NCBI GenBank assembly: GCA_903928445.1
Contig: CAIYRB010000198.1
Location: 124,001-188,000 of the forward strand
Length of the DNA: 64,000 nt
Source: an uncultured Pseudomonadota bacterium
GTDB taxonomy: Bacteria; Bdellovibrionota_B; Oligoflexia; Oligoflexales; CAIYRB01
Direction: 5' to 3'
The notes below the pieces were generated by a model. That model had not been told where the DNA came from. It worked only from the letters and a program-made list of their open reading frames with translations, and did no database searches. Below, piece by piece: positions 28,282 to 37,669 of this stretch (position 1 is the first letter of the stretch; every line of letters begins with the position of its first letter). A program made the translations under genes and the position numbers.

Positions 28282-30141
28282 GTGGAGACAATTGAGGACC
28301 AAAGGCTTTTGCAAGCAACCCCGATAAATTCCCGCGCTGCTATCCTGTTGGCACTCACCTTGTCCGTCGCCGGCTGCGGCTCGTTTGTGATGGGGGAGCT
28401 TGCGCACCAGACCGCAGCAGTACCCAGGGTTGTCCACCCATCGCCAGGTCAGATACAACAGGGGCAAGCTCTTGCAGGTAGCTACCTTGTCACCTTTCGC
28501 CCAAGCCTCGGCGAGATCGATCGTCGACATCAAGGATTCGTCGGGTTCGCCGCCGAACAGTCGGCGCACTTGGCCTATCTCGACAGGGGATATTCTGGAG
28601 ATCCGAGAGTCAAACAGCTGCGCTTCTTGGGCGCGGTCGACCTGCACCGGGTGATGGCCGGAAAGCCCGTCAGCCCCGACGCCATCGGCATGCCGCGCTA
28701 CCTTAGCAAACTGACCACTGACAACCTAAGCCCGGCGCCGCAAGTCGGCAGCTTGGCGCAAGTCGATTTTTCTTCTCCGGCGGCGGCAGTCGAGATTCTG
28801 CAGGAGTGGGAGGGGAATGGCAGCTTATGGTTTGCAGAACCCAACTACATCAGCCATCTCAGCGAAGCAGCTAGCAGTCCGGCGAGTAATATATTCGCTG
28901 CCTATGCAACAAAATATAAAAGCCACTCGTATTGGTGGACCAACCGAATCGGCCTGCCAGCAGCCTTCAATGCCATTGGCGAACGAGACCTACAGCAACC
29001 CAACACTCCAACTGACCAACAGATCCTCGACCACAGGCCGATCATCGCCGTCTTTGACAGTGGTGTCGACTACCTGCATCCTGGGCTAGCCAATCACATT
29101 TGGACCAACAACGATCCCAATGTATCGGGCTGCACCGACGATATTCATGGCTGCAATACAGCAGCGACATCTCGCGACCAACTGGGCAACGGCGATGTCT
29201 GGCCCTTCGACGCCGATGGCCCCGGCTCCTCATGCGAGGGCCGAGACCCAAACTGTGCGCATGGCACCCATGTCGCAGGAATCATCGCTGGCGATGCCGC
29301 ATGGACCGACCCGTTTACCGATGACTTCGCCGCAGGAGTTTGCCCGGTCTGCCAGATCATGATTTTACGAATTGTCGGCAAAGTCGGTACCACGTCTGGC
29401 ATCCTTGACAGCTCAATCGTGGCCGCTTTCAAGTACATTTCATTGTTTCGCCGCAACGACCAGCCCGCCGTTAGAGTAGTCAACGCATCATTTGGTAAGT
29501 TCGTCAGATCACGCGCAGTCAACATCATGCTTCAAGCCGTCAAGGAGCAAGATGGGACGCTGGTGATCGCCGCAGCCGGCAATGAAGACTCATCGACTCC
29601 TGAGTATCCTGCGGCATTTCACGACGCCATGGGTGTCGCCGCTGTTGGCAGTAATCTGCGCAAGCTTGAGTTCTCTAACTTCGGGCCGTGGATCAGCTTG
29701 GCTGCGCCCGGAGACAATATCCTATCCACGGTGCCTGGTGGCACGCTCGAAACAAAGTCCGGTACCTCCATGGCCTCACCACTGGTTGCGGGAACTGCCG
29801 GACTGTTACTAGTCCGACACCCCACATTGAGCTTCGACGCGTTGCGCGAGGCGCTGCTTTCCAGCGCCGACCCGGGGCTTTATGATCCCATGGTTGCCGG
29901 CGGCTTTAATTACACCAACTATTTTCCACACATCAAAGGGCAGCCAGACCCTGTCCCACTGCTCGGACGGGGCCTGCTAAACACGAGCGGTGCGATCCTC
30001 GGAACCACTTCTATCGGTCAGCCTCATGAACCCAACCTAAGCCGAGTAAAACCTGGCTGCGGCACGATCGCATCCTCAGTCAGCACTAAGCGCACTTCTG
30101 CCTGGTGGCTGATGGCGCCGCTTTTACTAATAATTTTATAA
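28282..30141 (+). CDS. Subtilisin-like S8 serine peptidase, predicted lipoprotein
   Basis: Lipobox LSVAGCGS; IIAVFDSGVDYLHPGL, HGTHVAGIIAG, SGTSMASPLVAGTAGLLL; C-terminal hydrophobic tail. Confidence 0.88.
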   Translation: METIEDQRLLQATPINSRAAILLALTLSVAGCGSFVMGELAHQTAAVPRVVHPSPGQIQQGQALAGSYLVTFRPSLGEIDRRHQGFVGFAAEQSAHLAYLDRGYSGDPRVKQLRFLGAVDLHRVMAGKPVSPDAIGMPRYLSKLTTDNLSPAPQVGSLAQVDFSSPAAAVEILQEWEGNGSLWFAEPNYISHLSEAASSPASNIFAAYATKYKSHSYWWTNRIGLPAAFNAIGERDLQQPNTPTDQQILDHRPIIAVFDSGVDYLHPGLANHIWTNNDPNVSGCTDDIHGCNTAATSRDQLGNGDVWPFDADGPGSSCEGRDPNCAHGTHVAGIIAGDAAWTDPFTDDFAAGVCPVCQIMILRIVGKVGTTSGILDSSIVAAFKYISLFRRNDQPAVRVVNASFGKFVRSRAVNIMLQAVKEQDGTLVIAAAGNEDSSTPEYPAAFHDAMGVAAVGSNLRKLEFSNFGPWISLAAPGDNILSTVPGGTLETKSGTSMASPLVAGTAGLLLVRHPTLSFDALREALLSSADPGLYDPMVAGGFNYTNYFPHIKGQPDPVPLLGRGLLNTSGAILGTTSIGQPHEPNLSRVKPGCGTIASSVSTKRTSAWWLMAPLLLIIL

Positions 30142-30157
30142 TGTTGAGCGGCTGACC

Positions 30158-31513
30158 TTACAACCCGGGATGATGGTCCATGGCATAAAGCTGAAACCGC
30201 TCATGGGCAGCCAGACACTGGCGCCCCTTTTTGTCGGCCTTGCTCTCTCCTCTTTGGCGTTCGAGGTGGGGCAAGAGCCCAAGATTTGCGTTCATTGGCT
30301 GGAAATCACCAAGCCCACCATGAGTCACATAGTGAACCAAAGCACCAATCATCGAGTCGCGCGGAGGCATTTCAAAACTAAGCCCCTGCGCCTTAGCCAC
30401 TGCTGCTCGAGCCGCCAACAAACCTATGGCAGCGGACTCGGTGTAGCCTTCAACTCCCGTGATCTGCCCTGCAACAAACAATCCGGGCGCACCCCTAACG
30501 GACAGGTCCGGATTTAGTACCTCGGGACTTTTTAGGTAGGTATTGCGATGGACCGAGCCAAAGCGCAAAAACTCAGCGTTGCGCAACGCCGGGATCAACG
30601 CGAAAACACGTTGCTGCTCAGGCCATTTCATTTTGGTCTGGAAGCCGACCATGCTGTACATGGTCCCTGCCGTGTTTTCCAAGCGTAGTTGGACGTTAGC
30701 CCATGGCCGGTGACCGGTCTTGGGGTTGATCAGCCCAACTGGCTTCATCGGACCAAAGCGCAAAGTTTCCCGCCCGCGCTCGACCATGACCTCCACCGGT
30801 AAGCAAGACTCGAAATACTTAGTGCTCTCAAAAGCGTGTAAAGGCATATAGTCTGCCGCCGCCAGAGCATCGATAAAAGCCTCGTACTCCGCTTTATTAA
30901 GCGGCAAATTGAGGTAATCTCCAGCACTTTCTGCATCACTTTCATGATCATAGCGGCTGGCGGCAAAGGCGTGCTGAAGATCGATCGAGTCCGCCGCAAT
31001 CACCGGCGCAATCGCATCGTAGAAATACAACCGATCCTGATCACCGGTGAGGCGCTGCAGCTCTGCCGCTAGGGGCGCTGAGGTCAGGGGGCCGGTTGCC
31101 ACAATCCAGATCTCGTCTCGAGCGGTCATTTCCGCCGAAGTGGGCAATGCCACGACCTCATGATCCAAACGCGTAAAATTTGCATGGCCGGCCAAGGCCT
31201 CCTCGATAAATTTTGAAAAGATCTCGCGATCTACGGCCAAGGCCTGGCCAGCAGGAACCTTTGCCGCGTTTGCCGCACGCAGCACGAGAGAGCCAAACGC
31301 CACCATTTCAGCCTTGAGTAATCCAGGGGCTGACGTCGCAGACATCGACTTCAATGAATTCGAGCAAACCAACTCAGCTAAGCGGCCAGTCTTATGGGCT
31401 GGCGTCATCTGAGTCGGCCGCATCTCATGCAAAGTCACGGGAAACCCAGCACTTAGGACCTGCCAAGCGGCCTCGGAACCAGCTAACCCGCCGCCAACGA
31501 TATGAATATGCAT
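30158..31513 (-). CDS. trmFO: Methylenetetrahydrofolate-tRNA-(uracil-5-)-methyltransferase
   Basis: MHIHIVGGGLAGSEAAWQV, LHEMRPTQMTPAHKTGRLAELVCSNSLKS, GLFVAGQITGVEGYTESAAIGLLA. Confidence 0.95.
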   Translation of the reverse strand: MHIHIVGGGLAGSEAAWQVLSAGFPVTLHEMRPTQMTPAHKTGRLAELVCSNSLKSMSATSAPGLLKAEMVAFGSLVLRAANAAKVPAGQALAVDREIFSKFIEEALAGHANFTRLDHEVVALPTSAEMTARDEIWIVATGPLTSAPLAAELQRLTGDQDRLYFYDAIAPVIAADSIDLQHAFAASRYDHESDAESAGDYLNLPLNKAEYEAFIDALAAADYMPLHAFESTKYFESCLPVEVMVERGRETLRFGPMKPVGLINPKTGHRPWANVQLRLENTAGTMYSMVGFQTKMKWPEQQRVFALIPALRNAEFLRFGSVHRNTYLKSPEVLNPDLSVRGAPGLFVAGQITGVEGYTESAAIGLLAARAAVAKAQGLSFEMPPRDSMIGALVHYVTHGGLGDFQPMNANLGLLPHLERQRGESKADKKGRQCLAAHERFQLYAMDHHPGL

Positions 31514-31699
31514 CGCTATTCTCTTGGTATGCTCTTTTGAGCACATGTGAGTCGAAATTCGGGGCCCAGAGGTAGCACATGCTGTGGCTAATTGGTCCAG
31601 CAATTAAATTTATGTAATGTTACTAGATGCTTAAAAATTGGAGCCGATTTTGTATTAGAGAAAGGTACAAATCACCTGTGCAGCAGGGGAGGGGCTAAC

Positions 31700-32065
31700 A
31701 TGAAGACAAAAATTCTGATCATCGAAGATAGCGCCTACAAGGCTTTCGCCACCAAACAACTCCTCGAAGCCACACTTCGCATGGCCGTTAGGCTTGTCGA
31801 CGTCGCATCGACCAAGGAGCTCGCTCGCCGCACGGTTGAGTTCGCTCCGCATCAGATACTCTGCTGCTGCGAAGGCGGCGCCGCTGAACTGCTACAAGCG
31901 ATGAAAAAGCGTCAGACCAACCGCCGCAACACCGAAATCACTCTGATCCTGGCTCAGGACCTGGACGTCGACCAGGTCGAGCAAGTGCGTAGTTTTGTCA
32001 ATGCATACTGGTTGGCAAGCAACGGCGGCGCTAAGGACAAAACGTTAACAGCCCATGCCGCTTAG
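31700..32065 (+). CDS. Degenerate receiver-like (pseudo-response-regulator) protein
   Basis: KTKILIIEDSAYKAFATKQLLEATL then the phospho-Asp region reads HQILCCCEGGAAELL; AGGGGAGGGG upstream of ATG. Confidence 0.5.
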   Translation: MKTKILIIEDSAYKAFATKQLLEATLRMAVRLVDVASTKELARRTVEFAPHQILCCCEGGAAELLQAMKKRQTNRRNTEITLILAQDLDVDQVEQVRSFVNAYWLASNGGAKDKTLTAHAA

Positions 32066-32684
32066 GCCTAACCTTGGCACTGCCGCCTACGGCGGAAGCG
32101 CGAAGGAATCCCTTAATCTGACGAATCGTCGATGTCAGAGGGCCTGACGATCTTTCCGTCTTGGCCAGCAGCAGCGCGCCCTCAATAGCCGCCACCCAAA
32201 AAGTGGCTAACTCCGCTGGAATGACGTCCGCACGTAGGGATCCGTTGACCTTCAGCTGCGTCAGTCCGTGCGTCAAACACGACTCCCAATAGCCAAAGGT
32301 CGCCTGCAAATTAACCCTGAGCTCCTCACTGTGGCCGGACATCTCGCTGGCTAAATTGCCAATCGGACAACCTTCGGCGTAAACACCAAGGTCATAGTCA
32401 GCGAGGATTTGGTCTAGCCAAGCCTCTAGGCCACCTAACGTGCCGAGGTTTGCAAGGAGCGCCTCCTGGGCTGCCGGTAACGCCGCCAGGTGGTAGCTAA
32501 TCAGCTCCTTCACCAGGGCGTCTTTACTGGTAAAGTAGTGATAGAATTGGCTCTTACCGGTCCCAGATGCGTTTAATACGTCATCGACACTGGTGCCATT
32601 CACGCCATTTTTATACATGAGCCCCGCCGCTACGGACAGAATCCGATGCCGCGTTGAAGCTCCTCTAGTTGATTTTGCTTTCAT
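32031..32684 (-). CDS. TetR/AcrR-family transcriptional regulator
   Basis: RHRILSVAAGLMYKNGVNGTSVDDVLNASGTGKSQFYHYFTSKDALVKELI. Confidence 0.92.
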   Translation of the reverse strand: MKAKSTRGASTRHRILSVAAGLMYKNGVNGTSVDDVLNASGTGKSQFYHYFTSKDALVKELISYHLAALPAAQEALLANLGTLGGLEAWLDQILADYDLGVYAEGCPIGNLASEMSGHSEELRVNLQATFGYWESCLTHGLTQLKVNGSLRADVIPAELATFWVAAIEGALLLAKTERSSGPLTSTIRQIKGFLRASAVGGSAKVRPKRHGLLTFCP

Positions 32685-32734
32685 AGAAATATGATAGCAA
32701 ATCCGGCGCTAGGAAGAAAATGCCGCGGCAAAAT

Positions 32735-32971
32735 TCACGGCTGATGATGATCGATCTTCTGCAGTTCGGTGGTGACTAAATCGATAAGTTGCGAGGATAC
32801 CGAGATGATGTCACGGGCTTCACAGCCTTCGTCCTGGAGCTGACGATAGATCGAACTGGCGAGTAGCCGTACGGCCCTATCGTTGACTGATTGTTTCGCT
32901 ATCGTTTGAGAGGCTACATTTGATGAAGTTGTCATACCGCTCCTTTTCAACGCGTCTTGTAGGTAGTGCAC
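32735..32971 (-). CDS. Small hypothetical protein
   Basis: 78 aa ORF; no recognised family; coding status uncertain. Confidence 0.35.
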   Translation of the reverse strand: MHYLQDALKRSGMTTSSNVASQTIAKQSVNDRAVRLLASSIYRQLQDEGCEARDIISVSSQLIDLVTTELQKIDHHQP

Positions 32972-33244
32972 TTTTGGGGCAAACGATCCAATGACCGCAT
33001 CGACCTTAATCCCTAACTCTACAACATTGATGCCAACAAGGCCAAGTCCAGGCTAAGCGCCTGATATTTGTCAAGCAAACCTATGTAATTTTAAGGTATT
33101 TTAATGGCCACAACAGCGCCAACCAGAGGCTATTGTCGCCGGCATCGACCATGTCTATGCGTTCACCCCAGTCACCTTCTGGTGACAGCAGACCCTCAGC
33201 CTGTGGTAATACTGTCAAAGGTGCAAACTTCCTAAGGTGCTTTT

Positions 33245-34114
33245 ATGTACTCGTTAGCGGTCCGCTTGTTTACGCTAGCCCCGAAAAATGCCTTAAGTTT
33301 CGCTACGGGCCAGGCTGCTCGACTTAAGCTGCCAAAACCATTGGCAGACCTCAGTTGTCGTGGTTTCGCTGCGGTTTTTCGGCTCAATATGGATGAGGCC
33401 TCGGCTCCCCTTAGCGCTTATGCCACCATCGAGGACCTCTTTACTCGCTCCCTAAAGCCTGGCCTACGCCCAATCAGCTCGCCAATATGCTCGCCTGCCG
33501 ACGGTTTCCTGGCGCGCTCCGGCCCCATCCAGGCGGGAGAGGCCATTCAGGCGAAGGGGCTACCATACGCTGCTGCCGACCTGATCTTTGGTGCTACCGC
33601 ACCGGAAACGGTCAAAGCACAAGATTTCGCCTGGTATCAGACCATCTATTTGGCCCCTCACAACTACCACCGGGTTCACGCTCCGTTTAGCGGTCGAGTC
33701 ACGAAAGTGACCCACTTTCCTGGCGAGCTTTGGCCGGTCAATGGGCCATTTGTCGCCCGGGTGCCACGACTTTTTTCTCGCAATGAGCGCCTAGTCTTTA
33801 GCTTTGATTTATCGCTCGGGGGCAAAGCCTACGTGGTCATGGTCGGGGCCTTTAACGTCGGACGCATGGTGACGCCCTTGGCCCCTGATGTGGTGACCAA
33901 CAACGGTCGGCGCCAAGGCAATGAGCAGCCTTCCTTTACCACCTTCGAACCGGCGCGAGACGTAGCTATAGGCGATGAAATCGGCACGTTTATGCTCGGC
34001 TCGACCGTAGTGATCGTCTATGACCATGCCGCTATCAGTGGTATCAACCTGCTACGGGCCCAGGATAATAGGCCTATACTCATGGGTCAGACCCTGTGCA
34101 CGAGGCAGTCATGA
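33245..34114 (+). CDS. psd: Phosphatidylserine decarboxylase proenzyme
   Basis: SPADGFLARSGPI, LAPHNYHRVHAPFSGRV, C-terminal processing site FMLGSTVVIVYD. Confidence 0.92.
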   Translation: MYSLAVRLFTLAPKNALSFATGQAARLKLPKPLADLSCRGFAAVFRLNMDEASAPLSAYATIEDLFTRSLKPGLRPISSPICSPADGFLARSGPIQAGEAIQAKGLPYAAADLIFGATAPETVKAQDFAWYQTIYLAPHNYHRVHAPFSGRVTKVTHFPGELWPVNGPFVARVPRLFSRNERLVFSFDLSLGGKAYVVMVGAFNVGRMVTPLAPDVVTNNGRRQGNEQPSFTTFEPARDVAIGDEIGTFMLGSTVVIVYDHAAISGINLLRAQDNRPILMGQTLCTRQS

Positions 34115-35535
34115 TTGAGCAGCATTCCCGGCGGACAAAGATCGTAAATTCCTTTGAGGGCAAAGCCCTGCTGGCTCAAGACGCCAGCGAGGTCAGAAAC
34201 CAGGACGTCGACGTCTTTCGTTTAGTCTATGAAGCGCCGCTCATCGGTCCAATCCAAGGCTTTATCAAGGCCCTTCGCGCCAAAGGCCAAAAGGGTGAGA
34301 ACAGCACGGTGATGCTCGACTTGGCCAGCTGGACACAGGCTGTCGTCAGCAACCTGGCGGCACCAAGGGAAGTGAGCTTTGGTGAGCGGCTGACTGTTTC
34401 TTCGGCCGAGCTGCCCTCGACGATCAGGCTCAAATCTGCAGGTTGGGACCAGCTGTTCAAGGCAGACGCAAAAGTCTTCATTGGCGCGGGAAACGTCGTC
34501 CTACGGACCATTCGCTGTAGCAAAGATCAAGCCGAACTGGAGGTTACCCAAGGGGGAGTCATCTATCCAGAGATGGACGTCACGATCCCAGACACACGGC
34601 GTGACCCAGAACGATTCAAAATTGATGTCTCCGATCTCAGAGGCCTCATCGAAGAAGGTGTGGACTACCTGATTGTCTCGGGCCAGTGGACCCTACCATA
34701 CCTACTCGACTTTCGCCGCAAGCTGGCCGCTCAACATGGCGACAACACGCCGTGGCTGCTGGTTAAAGTGGACTCGGGAGAGGTCTATGAGCGCCTACCC
34801 GAATTGCTCGCTCACCTCGAAGGAGTGGTCATTTCGCGGCGTGAAATGGCGCTGACACTCAATCCAGTTACAGTGCCGATGATCACCAAAGAAATCATCC
34901 AGCGCTGTAATGACCACGCTAAGATCGTGTTGACGGCTAGCGAAATGCTCGCTTCGATGCGGCACAACGTCACTCCAACTCGGGCAGAGGTTTCCGATGT
35001 TGCCAATGCCGTCATCGATGGTACCGACGCGGTACTGCTGTCAGAGGAAGTCGCCAACGGACGATTTGGAACCAAGGCCGTCGAGGTTATGGCCCGAATC
35101 ATTACCGACATCGAAGGTGCCAACATCAACGTCCAGCCCAACTGGATCAAGCACACGCCAACGGTTGCAAATGAAATGGATGCAATCGCCTATCATGCTC
35201 TGCGAACGGCTGAGCGTATTGGTGCCAAGGCTATTGTTACCATCACCAAAGCTGGTAACACGCCGTTAAAACTGGCGAGCTTCCGCGCTCCAGTACCGAT
35301 TATCGCCGTGACCTTTTCGGCTGCGGTGAAGCGCCGACTGGCAATGGTTCGAGGTGTTCAAACCCTGCTACTTGATATCGACCCAAATATCGATCAAGTG
35401 TTACCCATCGTAAATGACCAGCTGGTGCGCGACAGCTGGTTGAAAGCTGGTGATGCCGTCATCTTCGTCGCCATCACCTTGTCGCCCGTCGGGAAAGAGG
35501 CAAGCAACCTCTTCACGATCCAAAATCTATCGTAA
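34111..35535 (+). CDS. Pyruvate kinase-family protein with degenerate active-site motifs
   Basis: VTPTRAEVSDVANAVIDGTDAVLLSEEVANGRFGTKAVEVMARIITDIE conserved; ATGA overlap with psd. Confidence 0.75.
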   Translation: MIEQHSRRTKIVNSFEGKALLAQDASEVRNQDVDVFRLVYEAPLIGPIQGFIKALRAKGQKGENSTVMLDLASWTQAVVSNLAAPREVSFGERLTVSSAELPSTIRLKSAGWDQLFKADAKVFIGAGNVVLRTIRCSKDQAELEVTQGGVIYPEMDVTIPDTRRDPERFKIDVSDLRGLIEEGVDYLIVSGQWTLPYLLDFRRKLAAQHGDNTPWLLVKVDSGEVYERLPELLAHLEGVVISRREMALTLNPVTVPMITKEIIQRCNDHAKIVLTASEMLASMRHNVTPTRAEVSDVANAVIDGTDAVLLSEEVANGRFGTKAVEVMARIITDIEGANINVQPNWIKHTPTVANEMDAIAYHALRTAERIGAKAIVTITKAGNTPLKLASFRAPVPIIAVTFSAAVKRRLAMVRGVQTLLLDIDPNIDQVLPIVNDQLVRDSWLKAGDAVIFVAITLSPVGKEASNLFTIQNLS

Positions 35536-35565
35536 ATACAGGTGGTTAAATATTAAGTGACAAGG

Positions 35566-36357
35566 CTATACGGCCAGCGCAGCTCGCGCCATCTTGGCGA
35601 ACTCCTCTGGCTTCAAGGAGGCGCCCCCGACCAAGGCCCCATCGATATCCTTTTCAGCCAAAAGCTCCTTAATATTTGAAGGGTTGGCGCTTCCACCATA
35701 AACGATACGCAGGGCCGAGGCCGCTGAGGCACCGAAAGCGTCAGTGACGAGAGAGCGTATCAATGCGTGGACTGACTGGGCCTGAGCTGCAGTTGCCGTC
35801 CGGCCGGTGCCAATGGCCCACACCGGCTCGTAGGCGACGACCAAGTCGCTTAACCCAGCCCCAGAGCCTACGGCAGCCAAAATACTTTGCATTTGCCTGG
35901 AAATCACGGACTCCACCAGACCACCGTCGCGCTCTGCTAAGGTTTCACCAACACAGACCAGGGGCAAGACCCCATCTTGCAGGCAGGCCTTGGTCTTTTT
36001 AGCCACCGTGGCATCGGTCTCAGCAAAGTATTGCCGCCGCTCGCTATGGCCAATCAGTGTCGCTGTGACGCCTACCTCCCGCAGCATCGGCAAGGAAATT
36101 TCACCAGTGTAGGCGCCACTAGCCTCCCAATGGACATTCTGTGCCGCGACGCTAATACCGAGTGGTTTGCAGGTCTTCGCCGCCTGCGCCAGGATCGTCG
36201 CCGGCACGGCAAACAGCAGGTCTAGTCGACCCGCCAGTCTTTGCTCTGGAGACAGGCCTAAGGACTGCACAAAGGCTGCAAAAAACGCCTCAACCTCGGA
36301 GTTGAGTTTATGCATCTTCCAATTACCGGCCAGCATCTTCACACGTGCGACAGTCAT
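35566..36357 (-). CDS. tpiA: Triosephosphate isomerase
   Basis: MLAGNWKMHKL, ATLIGHSERRQYF, VVAYEPVWAIGTGRTA, IVYGGSANPSN. Confidence 0.96.
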   Translation of the reverse strand: MTVARVKMLAGNWKMHKLNSEVEAFFAAFVQSLGLSPEQRLAGRLDLLFAVPATILAQAAKTCKPLGISVAAQNVHWEASGAYTGEISLPMLREVGVTATLIGHSERRQYFAETDATVAKKTKACLQDGVLPLVCVGETLAERDGGLVESVISRQMQSILAAVGSGAGLSDLVVAYEPVWAIGTGRTATAAQAQSVHALIRSLVTDAFGASAASALRIVYGGSANPSNIKELLAEKDIDGALVGGASLKPEEFAKMARAALAV

Positions 36358-36380
36358 CGATCTAGGCCCTTAAAAAGATG

Positions 36381-37568
36381 TTAGCGCATCAGCACCTTTA
36401 GACCAGGCAAGGTCCGCCCCTCGAGATACTCTAACGAGGCGCCGCCGCCGGTCGACACGTGGGTCACCTTAGACGCGACGCCAGCTTTGTTCAAGGCAGC
36501 GACCGAATCACCTCCGCCGACGACCGTTCGCCCGCTGCACGCAGCAACCGCCTGGGCCATGGCCATGGTCCCGCTGGCAAAAGCCGGCCACTCAAACACT
36601 CCCATCGGCCCGTTCCAAAACACCGTTCGAGAACGGCTCACGACCGAGCTATAGGCGGCAACGGTTTTAGGGCCGATATCAAGGCCCATCAAGCCCGCAG
36701 GCAGCGAAGCGCTATCGACTTCCTCGCGCTTGGCTTGCTCCGAAAAGGCACTGGCTGCGCCGTGGTCGACTGGCAGGTGGATCTGTACGCGCCGGGCTTC
36801 GGCGCTACGAAAGATTGATTCTACTAGGTCCATTCGATCGACTTCGACCCGCGACTTACCAACCGCCACCCCCTTAAACTTCAGGAAGGTGTAGGCCATT
36901 GCGCCGCCGATCAGCAGATGGTTGCAGTGGTTGATCAGACTAAGCATCACAGCAATCTTATCCGACACCTTGGCCCCCCCCATGATCACCGTGAATGGGG
37001 CTTCCGGCCGCTCAAGAATACCGCCGAGTGCCTTTAGCTCCTTGTCGATGAGCAGTCCCGCCCCCCGACGTTGGGACGGAATCAGCTCTGGAATGCCGAC
37101 CGTCGACGCGTGAGCGCGGTGCGCTGTACCAAAAGCATCATCGACGTAAACCTCGATGCCACGCGCCATGTGCCGGCAGAAGTCTGGGTCGTTGCTAGTC
37201 TCACCAGCATGAAACCGCAAATTCTCCAAAAGCACCAGTTGGTTGGGGCTAAGTTGGCCGAGGGTCTGGTCGTAGGGTTCCTGCATGTAATCGCTGACAA
37301 AGCAGACCTCCCGGTCCAGCAGCTCCGCCAAGCGCACGCCAACTGGCTCAAGGGAGTACTTTAGGTCGACGGCCCCATCAGGCCGACCAAGATGACTGCC
37401 GATGGCCACTTTGTGGGTCCGTTCCAGGATGTACCGAATGGTCGGAATCGCCTCAAGGAGTCGCGTTTCATCGGTTATGCGACCGTCTTTGATCGGCACG
37501 TTCAGATCAAGCCGAAGAAATACCTTTTTGCCGTTAAGATCTAAGTCGTCGAGCATGCGCAAGTTCAT
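36381..37568 (-). CDS. pgk: Phosphoglycerate kinase
   Basis: KKVFLRLDLNVPI, GSHLGRPDG, VIMGGAKVSDKI, FWNGPMGVFEW, VGGGDSVAAL, STGGGASLEYLEG. Confidence 0.96.
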   Translation of the reverse strand: MNLRMLDDLDLNGKKVFLRLDLNVPIKDGRITDETRLLEAIPTIRYILERTHKVAIGSHLGRPDGAVDLKYSLEPVGVRLAELLDREVCFVSDYMQEPYDQTLGQLSPNQLVLLENLRFHAGETSNDPDFCRHMARGIEVYVDDAFGTAHRAHASTVGIPELIPSQRRGAGLLIDKELKALGGILERPEAPFTVIMGGAKVSDKIAVMLSLINHCNHLLIGGAMAYTFLKFKGVAVGKSRVEVDRMDLVESIFRSAEARRVQIHLPVDHGAASAFSEQAKREEVDSASLPAGLMGLDIGPKTVAAYSSVVSRSRTVFWNGPMGVFEWPAFASGTMAMAQAVAACSGRTVVGGGDSVAALNKAGVASKVTHVSTGGGASLEYLEGRTLPGLKVLMR

Positions 37569-37669
37569 CGGGGACCCCGGCGGTTATTTTGGCTACAACA
37601 GTAGCAGGTACGTCTCCACCGGGTCATAGCATCGGATGTCCGGGTCTCGCAAGTAGGGGTAGCCGTCTC

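Noticed and set aside
33168-33186. GTCACC-TTCT-GGTGAC hairpin upstream of psd
   Set aside because: Short 6-bp stem without a U-tract or recognisable leader; not enough to call a terminator or riboswitch.
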